NCBI GenBank assembly: GCA_022822545.1
Contig: JAJEBE010000032.1
Location: forward strand, 142,394 to 206,393
DNA from: Anaerolineae bacterium
Lineage (GTDB): Bacteria; Chloroflexota; Anaerolineae; Aggregatilineales; Phototrophicaceae
Direction: 5' to 3'
Length of the DNA: 64,000 bases
Each line of letters begins with the position of its first letter. Within the stretch, counting starts at the first letter, position 1. Shown here one piece after another: positions 31,871 through 43,000 of this stretch. The notes under the pieces were generated by a model that saw only the letters and a list, made by a program, of their open reading frames with translations, was not told the DNA's origin and made no database searches. Made by a program: the position numbers and the translations under genes.

Positions 31871-32063
31871 ACCAGTCGGCGTCCATTTTTAGTATCGGCG
31901 GATGGTCATGGAACTCGGACATTTCCAGCGCGTCGATCAAGCGCAGTTGCTTCGACAGCGCCGTCAGGTCTTCCGGTGTGATTTCCAAGCCCAGCGTTTG
32001 CGCCAGCCGGTTTATTGCTTCCGCGCTGAATTCGGGTTGCGATGGCTCATTCGAACTGTGCAT
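31863..32063 (-). CDS. AtzG/GatC-like small subunit
   Basis: This 66-aa helical protein (INRLAQTLGLEITPEDLTALSKQLRLIDALEM) has the helix-turn-helix pattern of GatC/AtzG small subunits, which wrap their amidase partner. A short acidic tail ends in DADWYD. GAGGAGTG lies eight bases before the ATG. It overlaps the amidase gene by eight bases, which implies a stoichiometric complex. The family call rests on size, pattern and context. Confidence 0.65.
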   Translation of the reverse strand: MHSSNEPSQPEFSAEAINRLAQTLGLEITPEDLTALSKQLRLIDALEMSEFHDHPPILKMDADWYD

Positions 32064-32122
32064 AAGCTTTCACTCCTCATCACTGGATTCGGTTTCCCGA
32101 ATCGGCGTAACATGGCGCTGAG

Positions 32123-32128
32123 ATTATA
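32123..32128 (-). promoter_or_regulatory. -10 box for the AtzG-like/amidase pair
   Basis: TATAAT on the minus strand, with a predicted start near 32116 and a 53-base leader. The -35 is unclear. A second TACAAT-like box occurs at 32154. Confidence 0.35.
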
Positions 32129-32200
32129 CCCGCTGCAAACGTTTTACTCCGCGATTGTAGGATAGGATCATGCCCCGCGCGCGACGAAGGTCGGCAACCG

Positions 32201-33391
32201 TCACATGAAAGCTTGGATGCCGGTTTGGGCGCGGCCGAGGATGAGCGCGTGGATATCGCTGGTGCCTTCGTAGGTGTTGACGGCTTCGAGGTTCATCACA
32301 TGGCGGATAACGTGGAATTCGTCAGCGATGCCGTTGCCGCCGTGCATATCGCGGGAGGCGCGGGCGGTATCGAGGGCTACCCGGCAAGAATTGCGCTTGA
32401 CGAGCGAGATCATTTCCGGCGTGGCGGCGCCTTGATCGAAGAGGCGGCCGACGCGCAAGGCGCCTTGCAAACCGAGCGTGATATCCGTCATCATGTTGGC
32501 CAGCTTGAATTGGATCAACTGATTGGCCGCGAGCGGACGCCCGAATTGATGCCGGTCGAGCGTGTAGCGGCGGGCGGCGTGCCAGCAGAATTCCGCCGCG
32601 CCCAGGGCGCCCCAGGCGATGCCGTAGCGGGCGCGGTTGAGGCAGCCGAAGGGACCGCGCAAGCCGCGAGCGCCGGGCAGCAGATTCTCATCCGGCACGA
32701 AGACATCGTCCATGACGATCTCACCGGTGCTGCTGGCGCGGAGGCTGAACTTGCCTTCAATCTTGGGCGCAGACAAACCCGACATGCCGCGCTCGAGGAT
32801 GAAGCCGCGGATGGCGCCGTCGTTATCGTCAGCGCCGAGGGTTTTCGCCCAGACGATGAATACATCGGCGATTGGCGAATTGGTGATCCACATTTTGCTG
32901 CCGCGCAGTTTCCAGCCGCCGGCGACTTTCTCCGCGCGCGTTTCCATGGCGCCGGGGTCGCTGCCGTGATCCGGCTCGGTCAAGCCGAAGCAGCCGACCC
33001 ATTCGCCGCTGAGGAGTTTGGGCAAGTACTTACGCCGCTGGTCGTCGCTGCCGTAGGCATAGATGGGGTACATGACGAGGGAGCTTTGCACGCTCATGGC
33101 GCTGCGGTAGCCGCTATCGACCCGTTCGACTTCGCGGGCGATCAAGCCGTAGCAGACGTAGTTCAAGCCGGCGCCGCCCTGGTCTTCGGGTAGGGTCGCG
33201 CCGAGCATGCCGAGCTCCGCCATTTCGGTGTAGATGTCGCGGTCGAATGTCTCGTGGCGGTTGGCTTTGAGGATGCGGGGCATGAGTTTGTCCTGGCAGT
33301 AATCGCGGACAGCATCGCGGACCATGCGTTCCTCGTCGGTTAACTGGTCGTTGAGGCGGAAGGGATCGTCCCATTGGAATTGATTAGTCAT
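32201..33391 (-). CDS. gcdH: glutaryl-CoA dehydrogenase-like acyl-CoA dehydrogenase
   Basis: This FAD enzyme of 396 aa has features typical of glutaryl-CoA dehydrogenase: [89 protein letters not shown] and the C-terminal [20 protein letters not shown] with the catalytic glutamate. Glutaryl-CoA dehydrogenase oxidatively decarboxylates glutaryl-CoA to crotonyl-CoA in lysine, tryptophan and benzoate catabolism. Non-decarboxylating relatives cannot be excluded. GAGGATGCC precedes the ATG. The gene stands alone, divergent from uvrA. It is a different subfamily from the acyl-CoA dehydrogenase at 7.2 kb. Confidence 0.88.
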   Translation of the reverse strand: MTNQFQWDDPFRLNDQLTDEERMVRDAVRDYCQDKLMPRILKANRHETFDRDIYTEMAELGMLGATLPEDQGGAGLNYVCYGLIAREVERVDSGYRSAMSVQSSLVMYPIYAYGSDDQRRKYLPKLLSGEWVGCFGLTEPDHGSDPGAMETRAEKVAGGWKLRGSKMWITNSPIADVFIVWAKTLGADDNDGAIRGFILERGMSGLSAPKIEGKFSLRASSTGEIVMDDVFVPDENLLPGARGLRGPFGCLNRARYGIAWGALGAAEFCWHAARRYTLDRHQFGRPLAANQLIQFKLANMMTDITLGLQGALRVGRLFDQGAATPEMISLVKRNSCRVALDTARASRDMHGGNGIADEFHVIRHVMNLEAVNTYEGTSDIHALILGRAQTGIQAFM

Positions 33392-33464
33392 GGCATCCTC
33401 GTTTAGTCTAGCTGAAACTCAATTCGCGCTTTGGTGTTTAGCGCAAACGACACAGGGTTTTTAA

Positions 33465-33487
33465 CACAGAGGCACAGAGGCACAGAG
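33465..33487. repeat. CACAGAGG tandem octamer (three copies)
   Basis: Three CACAGAG heptamers start at 33465, 33473 and 33481 with an 8-base period. A related pair is at 63296-63310. Such CACAGAG repeats are common dispersed intergenic repeats in many bacteria; they are not CRISPR. Confidence 0.7.
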
Positions 33488-33631
33488 AATTAAAGGTCGG
33501 TGATTTCTGTTACATTGTTGGATTATATCGACTTATCATATCGTTTCCGCATCGCAATTGGTACGCGGAATCGGCGAGGAATGTGGATGAGCACGGACGG
33601 ATTGTCGGTTCTCTGATTAGACGGGCGCGGG

Positions 33632-33637
33632 TATAAT
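33632..33637 (+). promoter_or_regulatory. -10 box of uvrA
   Basis: A perfect TATAAT lies 82 bases before the uvrA ATG. TTCTCT at 33609 is the best -35 and is weak. Confidence 0.4.
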
Positions 33638-33718
33638 TCTTGGCGGATTATCGCCGTCTCATACGCTGCTTCGTCGGAAGGCGGGGCGAACGAATGAGGC
33701 GCTTACAGAAGGGCGCAA

Positions 33719-36616
33719 ATGCAAGACAAGATCATTGTGCGCGGCGCGCGCGAGCATAATCTCAAGAATATTGATGTCGAGATTCCGCGCGATCGTCTGG
33801 TGGTGATCACCGGGCTTTCGGGCTCGGGCAAGTCATCATTGGCATTTGATACGATCTTCGCCGAAGGGCAGCGGCGCTACGTTGAGAGCTTGAGCAGTTA
33901 CGCGCGGCAGTTCCTGGGTTTGATGGAGAAGCCGGATGTCGATCAGATTGAGGGATTGAGTCCGGCGGTCTCGATCGATCAGAAGAGCGTCAGTCACAAT
34001 CCGCGCTCGACCGTGGGCACGGTGACCGAGATTTACGATTATCTGCGGCTGCTTTATGCGCGGGTGGGCATCCCGCATTGCCCGGTATGCGGCGTCGAAG
34101 TCTCGGCGCAGAGCGCGCAGCAGATTGTCGATCAAGTGCAGAACATGCCGGCGGGCAGTCGGATTCAAGTACTGGCGCCGGTGATCCACCGCAAGAAGGG
34201 CAACCACACGAAGGTACTGGATGATATTGGCAAGCAGGGTTTCGCACGCGTGCGGGTCGATGGCGCGGTGCGGGACCTGGACGAGGAGATCGAGCTTGAC
34301 CGCTATGTCATTCACGATATTGAGATTGTGGTGGACCGCTTGATCATTCGGAACTTCGCGCCGGACCAGGAAGAGGATGCGACGGCCTTTGAGACGCGTC
34401 TTACCGATGCGGTGGAAACAGCGCTGGACCTGGGCGAGGGACGGATCATCATTCAGGATGTGACGGACCGGGACAACTCGGTTGATCACTTGTACAGCGA
34501 GGATCTGGCTTGCCCGAACGGCCATGGCAGCGTGCCCGAGCCGGAGCCGCGTTTATTCAGTTTCAATACGCCGAGCGGCGCTTGCAAGACCTGTCAAGGT
34601 CTGGGATACAGCCAGGAGATCGACCCGGATTTGATCGTGCCGGACCCGGACAAGTCGATCGCCGATGGGGCGATCAGCGCGAATGGATTCGGGCTGGACG
34701 ATAGGAAGGGCTGGAATTGGAATGTCTTCCAAAGTATGGCGCGCAGTTTTGGCTTCCGGCTGGATCTGCCCTGGAAGAAGTTGAAGAAGAAGCATCAGGA
34801 ACTGCTGCTTTACGGCTCGGGGCAAGAGCGCTTTGATGTGACCTATTATCATTCGAGTGGGCAAGAGCGGACCTGGTCGACGCGGCATGAAGGGGTCATC
34901 CCGAATTTGCAGCGGCGCTATGGGCAGACGACCTCGGATTACATACGCGATAAGATACAGAACTATATGCGCGATATACCTTGCCGCGCCTGCAAGGGCC
35001 AGCGCTTGCTGCCGGCCGCGCTCGCGGTGAAGATCGGCGGGCGAACGATTCATGAAATCACAACTTTGCCGATCGACGAACTGAGCGAGTGGGTCGAGTC
35101 CCTGCGCGGAGAGCGGGCGATCCTGACGCGGCGCGAGCAGCAGATCGCGCATCAGATCTTGCGCGAATTGACATCGAGGGTCGGTTTCCTGAGCAATGTC
35201 GGGTTGAATTATTTATCGCTTTCGCGGAGCGCGGCGACTTTAAGCGGCGGTGAGTCGCAGCGGATCCGGCTGGCGACGCAGGTTGGCAGTCAACTGACGG
35301 GCGTGCTGTACGTATTGGATGAGCCTTCGATCGGTCTGCATCAGCGGGATAACAAGCGCTTGATACGCACATTGACGGGTTTGCGCGATATTGGCAACAC
35401 GGTGCTGGTGGTCGAGCATGATGAGGACACGATGCGGTCATCGGATTGGCTGATCGATCTGGGACCGGGCGCGGGCGAAAACGGTGGCGAGGTGGTGGCG
35501 GCAGGCAGGCCCGATCAGGTTGCGCTGCATGAGGAGAGTTGCACGGGCGCTTTTCTGTCGGGACGCTTTGAGATTCCACTGCCGGAGCGGCGGCGCGAAG
35601 GGTCGGGCGAGTACTTGACGATCAAGGGCGCGCGCGCGAATAATCTCAAGAGCATTGATGTGGATTTCCCGCTGTGCAAATTGATTTGCGTGACGGGAGT
35701 CAGCGGCAGCGGCAAGTCGTCGCTGGTGGTGGAGACTTTGTATCGGCGCCTGGCGCAGTTGATTAACCGCAGCCGCGAGCGCGCTGGGCCGCATGACAAG
35801 ATCATCGGCGCGGAGAAGATCGACAAGATCATCAATATCGATCAGAGCCCGATTGGTCGAACGCCGCGCAGCAATCCGGGCACCTATACCAAAATGTTTG
35901 ATGAGATTCGCAGTTTGTTTGCGGAGTTGGCGGAGAGCAAGATCCGCGGTTACAAGGCGGGGCGCTTCAGCTTCAACGTGAAGGGCGGGCGCTGCGAGAA
36001 TTGTGAGGGACAGGGGCTGATCAAGATCGAGATGCAGTTCTTGCCCGATGTTTATGTGCAGTGTGAAGTCTGCCGCGGCTCCCGTTACAACCGCGAGACC
36101 TTGCAGGTGAAATACAAGGGCAAATCGATATCAGACGTGCTGAACATGACAGTCAGCGAGGGCTTGGCTTTCTTCGATAATCTGCCGCGGATTCGGCGCA
36201 AGCTGGCCACGCTGGACGCGGTGGGCTTGGGCTATATCCGCATAGGGCAGCCGGCAACCACCTTAAGCGGTGGCGAGGCGCAGCGTATCAAGCTGAGCCG
36301 GGAGCTATCGAAACGGGCGACCGGTCAGACGCTGTACATCCTTGATGAGCCGTCCACCGGATTGCACGCCTATGATGTAGAGAAACTGATCAATGTCTTG
36401 CAGAAGCTGGCGGACACCGGCAACACGATAGTCGTCATTGAGCACAACCTCGATATCATCAAGGTGGCGGATCATATCATCGACTTGGGACCGGAAGGCG
36501 GTGGGGGCGGCGGCGAGATCATCGCGCAAGGGACGCCGGAAGAAGTGGCGGATAATGCCATGAGCTACACGGGCCAATATTTGGCGCCGTATCTGAAATT
36601 GCCCGAGCTGGCTTAG
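33719..36616 (+). CDS. uvrA: excinuclease ABC subunit A
   Basis: This 965-aa tandem ABC ATPase recognises DNA damage in nucleotide excision repair. It starts [37 protein letters not shown] (Walker A 1). [27 protein letters not shown] is the UvrA-specific block, CPVCG and [10 protein letters not shown] belong to zinc modules, and [23 protein letters not shown] and [20 protein letters not shown] are signature and Walker B 1. The second half repeats [39 protein letters not shown] and [15 protein letters not shown]. Length is normal for bacterial UvrA. It is the first gene of a two-gene plus-strand block with a glycosyltransferase. No SOS box was recognised. Confidence 0.98.
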   Translation: MQDKIIVRGAREHNLKNIDVEIPRDRLVVITGLSGSGKSSLAFDTIFAEGQRRYVESLSSYARQFLGLMEKPDVDQIEGLSPAVSIDQKSVSHNPRSTVGTVTEIYDYLRLLYARVGIPHCPVCGVEVSAQSAQQIVDQVQNMPAGSRIQVLAPVIHRKKGNHTKVLDDIGKQGFARVRVDGAVRDLDEEIELDRYVIHDIEIVVDRLIIRNFAPDQEEDATAFETRLTDAVETALDLGEGRIIIQDVTDRDNSVDHLYSEDLACPNGHGSVPEPEPRLFSFNTPSGACKTCQGLGYSQEIDPDLIVPDPDKSIADGAISANGFGLDDRKGWNWNVFQSMARSFGFRLDLPWKKLKKKHQELLLYGSGQERFDVTYYHSSGQERTWSTRHEGVIPNLQRRYGQTTSDYIRDKIQNYMRDIPCRACKGQRLLPAALAVKIGGRTIHEITTLPIDELSEWVESLRGERAILTRREQQIAHQILRELTSRVGFLSNVGLNYLSLSRSAATLSGGESQRIRLATQVGSQLTGVLYVLDEPSIGLHQRDNKRLIRTLTGLRDIGNTVLVVEHDEDTMRSSDWLIDLGPGAGENGGEVVAAGRPDQVALHEESCTGAFLSGRFEIPLPERRREGSGEYLTIKGARANNLKSIDVDFPLCKLICVTGVSGSGKSSLVVETLYRRLAQLINRSRERAGPHDKIIGAEKIDKIINIDQSPIGRTPRSNPGTYTKMFDEIRSLFAELAESKIRGYKAGRFSFNVKGGRCENCEGQGLIKIEMQFLPDVYVQCEVCRGSRYNRETLQVKYKGKSISDVLNMTVSEGLAFFDNLPRIRRKLATLDAVGLGYIRIGQPATTLSGGEAQRIKLSRELSKRATGQTLYILDEPSTGLHAYDVEKLINVLQKLADTGNTIVVIEHNLDIIKVADHIIDLGPEGGGGGGEIIAQGTPEEVADNAMSYTGQYLAPYLKLPELA

Positions 36617-36641
36617 GCATCACCCGTCTGGACGTCACGCT

Positions 36642-37880
36642 ATGGCCAGGTTTTGGTTTGTATCCGCGCCGCTGTACAGCCACACGGATTGGGGTGGTTT
36701 CCTCAAGACGGCGGAGACGCTGCGCGCGTGTGGTCACGATGTGCTGTGGTTGAGCGAGTCGCCGCTTGGGCGGGCGATCACGCAGCAGGGACTGGCCTTC
36801 CGCGCCATCCGCGAGACTGGCTGGCTCTGGCCGCCGCCACCGCCACCGGACCTGAGCGGCATCCCTCCGCAAGAAGCCGTGGCGCTCCGCTACAAGAGAG
36901 CGCTGGATACCTGGTTGAGTGAAGATCTGGTGGCTGAGGCGGTCGAAGCCTTCCTGGATCTGGAGGATGAAATCGGCGCGCCGGACGCCATCGTGTCCGA
37001 TCCCTTTCTGAGCGCCTCAGCCATCGCGGCCGAGATTTTCGATTTGCCGCTCATCATTTGTGGCTGGCCGGCGCAAGCGACGCTGGATGCTGGCAATCTG
37101 TTTCCTGTCCAGCGCGATTTGAGCAGCGACAGTCAACGGCGGATACAGAGGCTTTGCGATCGCTTTGAAATTGATGGGCGGAATTTCTCACGCGGCTCGA
37201 CGCCATCCATCGTCAGCGAAGAGTTGCACATCACCTACTTTACACCGGGCTGGTATGGGGCGGAGTTGGCGAGCATCTTGCCGCAGACGCAGTTCGTGGG
37301 TGGCGCGCCAACGCCTCCGACCGATCCGCCGCCGCAATGGTTGACCGATATTCCGCCGGACAAAGGGCTGGGTTTGGTCACGCTGGGTACGATATTCACC
37401 GGCGACCTGGGCTTTTACAGCTGGGCGGCGCAGGCTGTCGCGAGTGCCGGTCTGGTGCCGGTGGTGACCTTGGGCTGGAATCCAATTTCGGCGGAGAAGA
37501 AAGCGGAATTGAAGCGGGCGCTGCCAGCGGGTACGCGCTTACTGAACTGGGCGCCTTACGATTGGGTTTTGCCGCGCTGCCGCGTCATCATCCACCATGG
37601 TGGCATGGGCACGACGCATAGCGCTGTTGTTGCCGGTTTAAGGCAGATTGTGGTGCCGCACGCGGCCGATCAGCGGATACAGGGGCGGCGCGTGGCCGAG
37701 GCGAAGGTGGGCTTGCATCTGACGGCGCATGATGTGCGGCAGGGTCAACTGCGCGAGGGGGTGCAGGCGCTGCTGGAGGCGGATTGGGTGGAGGAGAAGG
37801 CGCGTGGGTTGGCGCGTGCAATGGCTGGTCTAGGTGGGGTTGCGCGGGCGGCGGAGTTAGTTGAGGGGGTTGTGGGTTAG
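36642..37880 (+). CDS. UGT/MGT-family glycosyltransferase (GT1-like)
   Basis: This 412-aa GT-B-fold protein has the C-terminal nucleotide-sugar motif NWAPYDWVLPRCRVIIHHGGMGTTHSAVVAGLRQIVVPHAADQ, typical of macrolide glycosyltransferases and related GT1 enzymes. Its N-terminal acceptor domain opens FVSAPLYSHTDWGGFLKTAETLRACGHDVLWL. A proline stretch (WPPPPPPPDLSG) follows near residue 63. The acceptor is unknown, and lipids, antibiotics and sterol-like molecules are used by the family. It starts 25 bases after uvrA, and its stop overlaps the end of the convergent rloB gene by four bases. Confidence 0.88.
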   Translation: MARFWFVSAPLYSHTDWGGFLKTAETLRACGHDVLWLSESPLGRAITQQGLAFRAIRETGWLWPPPPPPDLSGIPPQEAVALRYKRALDTWLSEDLVAEAVEAFLDLEDEIGAPDAIVSDPFLSASAIAAEIFDLPLIICGWPAQATLDAGNLFPVQRDLSSDSQRRIQRLCDRFEIDGRNFSRGSTPSIVSEELHITYFTPGWYGAELASILPQTQFVGGAPTPPTDPPPQWLTDIPPDKGLGLVTLGTIFTGDLGFYSWAAQAVASAGLVPVVTLGWNPISAEKKAELKRALPAGTRLLNWAPYDWVLPRCRVIIHHGGMGTTHSAVVAGLRQIVVPHAADQRIQGRRVAEAKVGLHLTAHDVRQGQLREGVQALLEADWVEEKARGLARAMAGLGGVARAAELVEGVVG

Positions 37881-38530
37881 GAGTCGATGATAGACTGAGC
37901 GAGTTTGTAGACACGGGAGCCGATTTGGTTGAGCCATCGGTCATTAGGACTTATATCAGATTTCACCGCATTCTGTATTGCTGTATTTATATGTGGCAAG
38001 TAGTCGTCAGTGTTGAGATTACTCTTGTTGTATGATCCGCAAATCCTCGCAAGCTCCAAGTCGAGCTTGCCTTTGCGACTGCGCATTCTTGCTTTACGGT
38101 TGTCCTGTATTTCCCTGAGTTCCGTGTCCGTGTAACATTCTAAGGATCTATGATGCAGTAGAAGCCAAAGTTCGAAGCATGGATTGCTGTCTGCCAGCAG
38201 GAAGCCTTTCTGATTCGCTTCTTGCGCAACGCGAGTCCAAATGTGCGGCTTCCACTTGTCTCTGTCAATGACCAGCCACAGTTCGTCTGTTTCTAGAAGA
38301 TTGTGCTCGTTGTTGAATTCCGAAAGCTGGGCAATTACGTAATCTGGCGATGACTCTGGTGAAGGAATGATTTCGAAATGTACTGCCGGATGACGAATCC
38401 TATCGTCAGCCGCTAAGTCGCCAAAATAGCTCGGCTCGGTATTTGTACCTTCCGTAACTAACACATAGATTTTCTTTATTCCCCTTCGGCCGGCCAGTCG
38501 TTCTCTATCGGTGAACTGTCGTTTCTTCAT
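37877..38530 (-). CDS. rloB: RloB-family (Toprim-like) defence protein
   Basis: This 217-aa protein matches the RloB family: YVLVTEGTNTEPSYF (Toprim-like glutamate near residue 27), LWLVIDRDKWKP with the D-x-D pair, and SNPCFELWLLLHH near residue 117. RloB/AbiLii-type proteins are predicted nucleases with a Toprim-like fold that act with an AAA ATPase partner. The ATG overlaps the end of rloA by four bases (ATGA). Both genes are AT-richer than the surroundings. Its stop overlaps the convergent glycosyltransferase end, a tight fit that suggests insertion or decay at the 3' side. A role in abortive phage defence is inferred from the pair. Confidence 0.85.
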   Translation of the reverse strand: MKKRQFTDRERLAGRRGIKKIYVLVTEGTNTEPSYFGDLAADDRIRHPAVHFEIIPSPESSPDYVIAQLSEFNNEHNLLETDELWLVIDRDKWKPHIWTRVAQEANQKGFLLADSNPCFELWLLLHHRSLECYTDTELREIQDNRKARMRSRKGKLDLELARICGSYNKSNLNTDDYLPHINTAIQNAVKSDISPNDRWLNQIGSRVYKLAQSIIDS

Positions 38531-39900
38531 GCTTCGACAAGCCAGTCCAGATTATTTAGACTAGGAATTATGGGGATAGCGCCGAATCGACCCTGGAGAT
38601 AGCCTTTTGCGATATCCTTGCCGTATGATGGAGTGAATTCTTCCAACGAATACACGGTTGAAACGCCTGATACATCTTTTTCCACGAACCATATTTCATC
38701 TCGACGCAATAGCTTGAGATCAAGTATCGTGGACTCGTGAGTAGTAACAACTAGCTGGCTTTGGCGAGTTCCGCTGTTTTCAAGAAACAGTTGAAGCAAT
38801 TTGTAACTTAGAATGGCATGTAATCGGCGGTCAAGTTCGTCAATGACGTACACACGAGGTTTATCTGTGTTCAAGAGATCCAGCCAAGCAGGAACTAAAT
38901 CAAACATCCGCCTTGTACCGTCAGATTCGTCATAAAGTTCTAGCCACTCATGCTGGTCGTATTGCTGTACCTTATGACCGGTCTGGAATCTAAGCGATTT
39001 TATTTCGTTTTCGCTACCAATGTAAATCGGGATAACCTCGTCTTTTTTTCGAACAAATCCGTAGCGGTCTGGTTCTTCATCTGACTCCAGCACATCGTCT
39101 TTGATCTCGTCGCGAACCTCTGCGGAAATACGCGTTTCATCGTCAATATCAATCTCCTTTATGGAGATGTCGTCGATACCAAAGTCCAGTAGCCGAATAG
39201 TATTGCGGAAGTCAGTATTGAATTCCTCGTCGTGTTTGAATGGGATCTCAAGTCCCTTCAGAGTTGTATCTGGAAAGAATGTTACCAGTACATGATCGAA
39301 CCAGTCATAGACGCTACGTAAGGGCGAAAGGACTTCACGCAATTTAGTTGCTTGAGTAAGTAGCAGACGGTTTGGCGACGTCTCGGCTACTGCCTCATCC
39401 AAGAATTCTGATCTGACTTCGCCAACAGCGAGTTCGCCATCGAAATCGACGGCTACTTGATCGTTGACGTCCGTCACACGCTCAAAAATTGGCCTCTCGG
39501 TTCCCGCAGATATTTCGTATAACCACTCGGAACAAACTCGGGATGAGTCGAATTCGAAACCATAAATGTAAGACCCGGACTCGCATCTAACTTCAAATTG
39601 AAATTCGGAGGGATTACTTTTGCTCTTCCTGTCGAACCTGAATCGAAAGTCTGCGTCTCCTCGCTCAGGCTTATACGATCCGAGAATGAAGTCTTGGGCG
39701 AAACTCATTGCCTTTATCAGATTTGACTTCCCGGAGGCGTTGGCACCATAAATCACGCATGTCTTTAGAAGTCGCAGTTGATCATCGCCGTCACTCGCAA
39801 CGATATGTTCTTGGTGTTCATTTCCTTGACCAGCAACCATTGAAATTTCAACTCTATCGCGGAAGGAGAAACAGTTTGTCACAGAGAATCGGATTAACAT
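38527..39900 (-). CDS. rloA: RloA-family AAA ATPase (AAA_15-like)
   Basis: This 457-aa ABC/SMC-like ATPase has Walker A in YGANASGKSNLIKAM (near residue 45), the acidic block VYVIDELDRRLHAILSYKLLQLF as Walker B and D-loop, and QLVVTTHEST as switch. The N-terminal MLIRFSVTNCFSFRDRVEI matches AAA_15 family starts. The start at 39900 is supported by GGAGG, ten bases upstream; a 17-codon longer frame has no support. It is encoded upstream of rloB. A 16-base inverted repeat (GTTGCT-GTAG-AGCAAC) at 39923-39938 lies in its leader or promoter. The predicted action is phage sensing coupled to RloB nuclease. Confidence 0.87.
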   Translation of the reverse strand: MLIRFSVTNCFSFRDRVEISMVAGQGNEHQEHIVASDGDDQLRLLKTCVIYGANASGKSNLIKAMSFAQDFILGSYKPERGDADFRFRFDRKSKSNPSEFQFEVRCESGSYIYGFEFDSSRVCSEWLYEISAGTERPIFERVTDVNDQVAVDFDGELAVGEVRSEFLDEAVAETSPNRLLLTQATKLREVLSPLRSVYDWFDHVLVTFFPDTTLKGLEIPFKHDEEFNTDFRNTIRLLDFGIDDISIKEIDIDDETRISAEVRDEIKDDVLESDEEPDRYGFVRKKDEVIPIYIGSENEIKSLRFQTGHKVQQYDQHEWLELYDESDGTRRMFDLVPAWLDLLNTDKPRVYVIDELDRRLHAILSYKLLQLFLENSGTRQSQLVVTTHESTILDLKLLRRDEIWFVEKDVSGVSTVYSLEEFTPSYGKDIAKGYLQGRFGAIPIIPSLNNLDWLVEA

Positions 39901-39922
39901 AACTAGAAGCCTCCGAACAACG

Positions 39923-39938
39923 GTTGCTGTAGAGCAAC
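39923..39938. promoter_or_regulatory. inverted repeat upstream of rloA
   Basis: GTTGCT-GTAG-AGCAAC has six-base perfect arms and lies 23 bases before the rloA ATG. It could be an operator for autoregulation or an mRNA hairpin. There is no regulator gene nearby. Confidence 0.35.
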
Positions 39939-39982
39939 ATGTATTCAGCATTTTCGTTCAAGATCATGACAATGGCAATAGA

Positions 39983-40012
39983 TTGTTTGCTGATGTAAGT
40001 TCGCGCTACAAT
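39983..40012 (+). promoter_or_regulatory. promoter of the BNR-propeller gene
   Basis: TTGTTT (39983-39988) and TACAAT (40007-40012) are separated by 18 bases. The predicted start near 40019 is about 36 bases before the ATG. Confidence 0.45.
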
Positions 40013-40054
40013 ACCCGCCATCTCGCATCCACCAACTCAGAAAGCGCAAACACA

Positions 40055-43000
40055 ATGAACCTTCCCCTCGACAACATCGGACGCTGGCGCTGCATCGGAC
40101 CCTTCCGCGGCGGCCGGGTCGTCACCGTCGCCGGCCACCCCACCGAACTCGGCACCTTCTACTTCGGCGCTTGCGCGGGCGGCGTCTGGAAAACCGAAGA
40201 TGCCGGGCAGTATTGGCAGTGCATCTCGGATGGATTCTTCAACACGGCCTCTGTGGGCGCGCTGGCGGTATCGGAAGCCGATCCCAATGTCATATACGCC
40301 GGGACGGGCGAGGCGACCATCCGCATTGATGTCTCGCATGGCGATGGCGTCTACAAGTCGACCGATGGCGGGCGCAGTTGGCGGCATATCGGCTTGGACG
40401 ACACGCGGCATATCGGCAAGATCCGGGTGCATCCGACTGATCCGGATACGGTGTTTGTCGCGGCGCTGGGGCATGCTTTCGGGCGGAATCAGCAGCGGGG
40501 CGTGTTTCGCTCGCGAGACGGCGGCGAGAATTGGGAGCAAGTGCTATTCGTCAGCGACAAAGCCGGGGCGGTGGACCTCAGCATTGACGTCAACAATCCG
40601 CGCATCATTTACGCGGGGATTTGGGAGTGCTACCGCAATTTTCACATGATGAGCAGCGGCGGCGAGGACAGCGGCATCTGGCGTTCGCTGGATGGCGGGG
40701 ATAGCTGGGAGAATATCTCGACGAATGCGGGACTGCCTGCGGGCGTTTTGGGCAAGGTAGGCATCGCGGCGTCGCCAGCGCAATCCGGGCGTGTCTATGC
40801 GCTGTTGGAGCACGAAGACGGCGGCATGTACCGCTCTGATGATTATGGCGATAGCTGGAACTTTGTGGCGCGCAACAACGACATCATCTCGCGCGCCTGG
40901 TATTACATGCATGTGACGCCAGATCCGCAGGACGCGGACACGGTTTACGTCAACAACTTGCGCTTCTGGAAATCGATAGACGGCGGGCGCACCTATCAAA
41001 TGATTGGCACGCCGCACGGCGACAATCATGACCTGTGGATCGACCCGAAGAATCCCAAGCGGATGGTGCAGGGCAATGACGGCGGCGCGTGCGTGTCGTT
41101 GAACGGCGGCGCCTCGTGGTCGACGATATTCAATCAGCCGACGGCGCAGTTCTATCATGTGGCGGCGGATAATCGCGATCCCTATTTTGTCTATGGCACG
41201 CAGCAGGACAACAGCAGCGTGGCCGTGCCGAGCCGCAACGAGAAGTCATCGCTGATGTGGATGGATGGCTTCATCGCCGGCTCGGGCGAGAGCGGCTATA
41301 TCGCCGTGAAACCGGATGACGACAATATCATTTTCGTCGGCGCCATCGGCAGTTCGCCCGGCGGCGGGAACTGCTTGCAGCGTTACGATCACGGCAGCAA
41401 GCAACTGCGCCTGGTGACGACCTGGCCCGAGGTGACATCGGGCGAGGCGGCGCTTGACTCGAAATACCGTTTCGCCTGGACCTATCCAATTCTATTTTCG
41501 CCGCACGATCCGAATACGCTCTACATCGGCGGGAACATGGTATTCAAGTCGACCAATGAGGGCCATAGCTGGGAACCGATAAGCCCGGATTTAACGCGGG
41601 CTGATCCGGCGACGCTGGGGATATCGGGCGGTCCGATTAATCGCGAAGGGGCGAGCGCGGAAGTTTATGCCACAGTGTTCTCGCTGGCGGAATCGCCGCA
41701 AGTTCCGGGCGTGATTTGGGCCGGGTCGGATGATGGCCTGGTGCATATCACCAAGGACAACGGCGAGACCTGGGTCGATATCACGCCAAGCGATCTGCCC
41801 GAGTGGTCGATGGTGAGTATGCTGGAGCTTTCGCCGCAGGATCCTGCCGCCTGCTATCTAGCGGCGATTCGATACAAGTATGATGATTATTCGCCTTACT
41901 TGTACAAGACCAAGGACTATGGGCAGAGTTGGACGCGGATCAACGAGGGCATAGCGCCGGAGGACTTTACGCGGGTGATTCGCTGCGATCCGGAGCGACC
42001 GGGCTTGCTTTACGCCGGCACGGAGACAGGCGTCTATATCTCCTTCGACGATGGCGAGAGTTGGCGGCGCTTTCAACTGAACCTGCCGGTGGCGCCGATT
42101 CATGATTTGCTGGTGAAAGGGAGCGACCTAATCGCGGCGACGCATGGGCGTTCGTTCTGGATACTGGATGATTTGACGCGACTGCGGCAGTTGGGCGAAG
42201 ACGGGCAGGATCGCGAAACACTGCTGCTCAAGCCGCGCGCTACCCAGCGCATTCTGGAGAGCATTGATGGACGGCGTCTGGTTGATCAGCCGGGCAAGAC
42301 CTATATGAGCTCGACCGGTGTGATGGCGGCGTATACGCACGAGGTCACGGCGGAGAACGTGGTGGAACGGCAATTCCTGGATTCGGGGGAGAATCTGCCG
42401 CGCGGCGTCTTGCTGACCTATTACCTGCCTGAGGAGCCGGCAGATGCGATCAAGCTGCGAATCAGCGACGCGCAGGGCAATCTGCTGATCGAGTTCAGTA
42501 GCATGGATGAGGGGGAGCGGCAGAAGCAGAAGGGGAAGCCGGACAAGTCGATCGTCTATCTGACGGCGACGGCCGGTTGGAACCGCTTTGTCTGGGATAT
42601 GCGTTTGCCGATGTCGCCGGCTTTGGACGGGAAGGATCCGCAGTTTGAACGCATGGCGGGACCGACGGTTGCGCCGGGCACGTATCAGTTGACGCTGGCG
42701 GTTGGCGGCGAGATGCAGACGCAGGTATTTGAGTTGGTCAAGGATGCGACATCAAGCGCGTCAGCGGAGGACCTTGATGCGCAGTTTGATCTGCTGATGC
42801 GGATTTATCATTGTTACGCGGAGGCGACCGAGACGATCAATACGATGCGCCGGTATCGGGCGCAGTTGGGGAGTCTGGAAGAACGGCTGACCGCAGATGC
42901 CTTGAGCTCGGAATTGGCGACGCAAGCGGCGGCGCTCAAGGAGCAGGTCCTACAGATTGAAACGAGCATATTCATACCCGATCTGCCCGAGGGTTGGCCC

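Larger units (their letters stand above)
33392..33718. other. 327-base divergent region between gcdH and uvrA
   Basis: It contains the 8-base tandem repeat (CACAGAGG)x3 at 33465-33487 and a TATAAT box at 33632-33637. Nothing else is recognisable. No LexA-type operator of the CGAACN4GTTYG form is seen. Confidence 0.6.

Noticed and set aside
33465..33487. CRISPR array
   Set aside because: Only three short octamers with no spacers; the TGTCCG arrays are likewise too short and have no spacers of uniform length. No cas gene is present.
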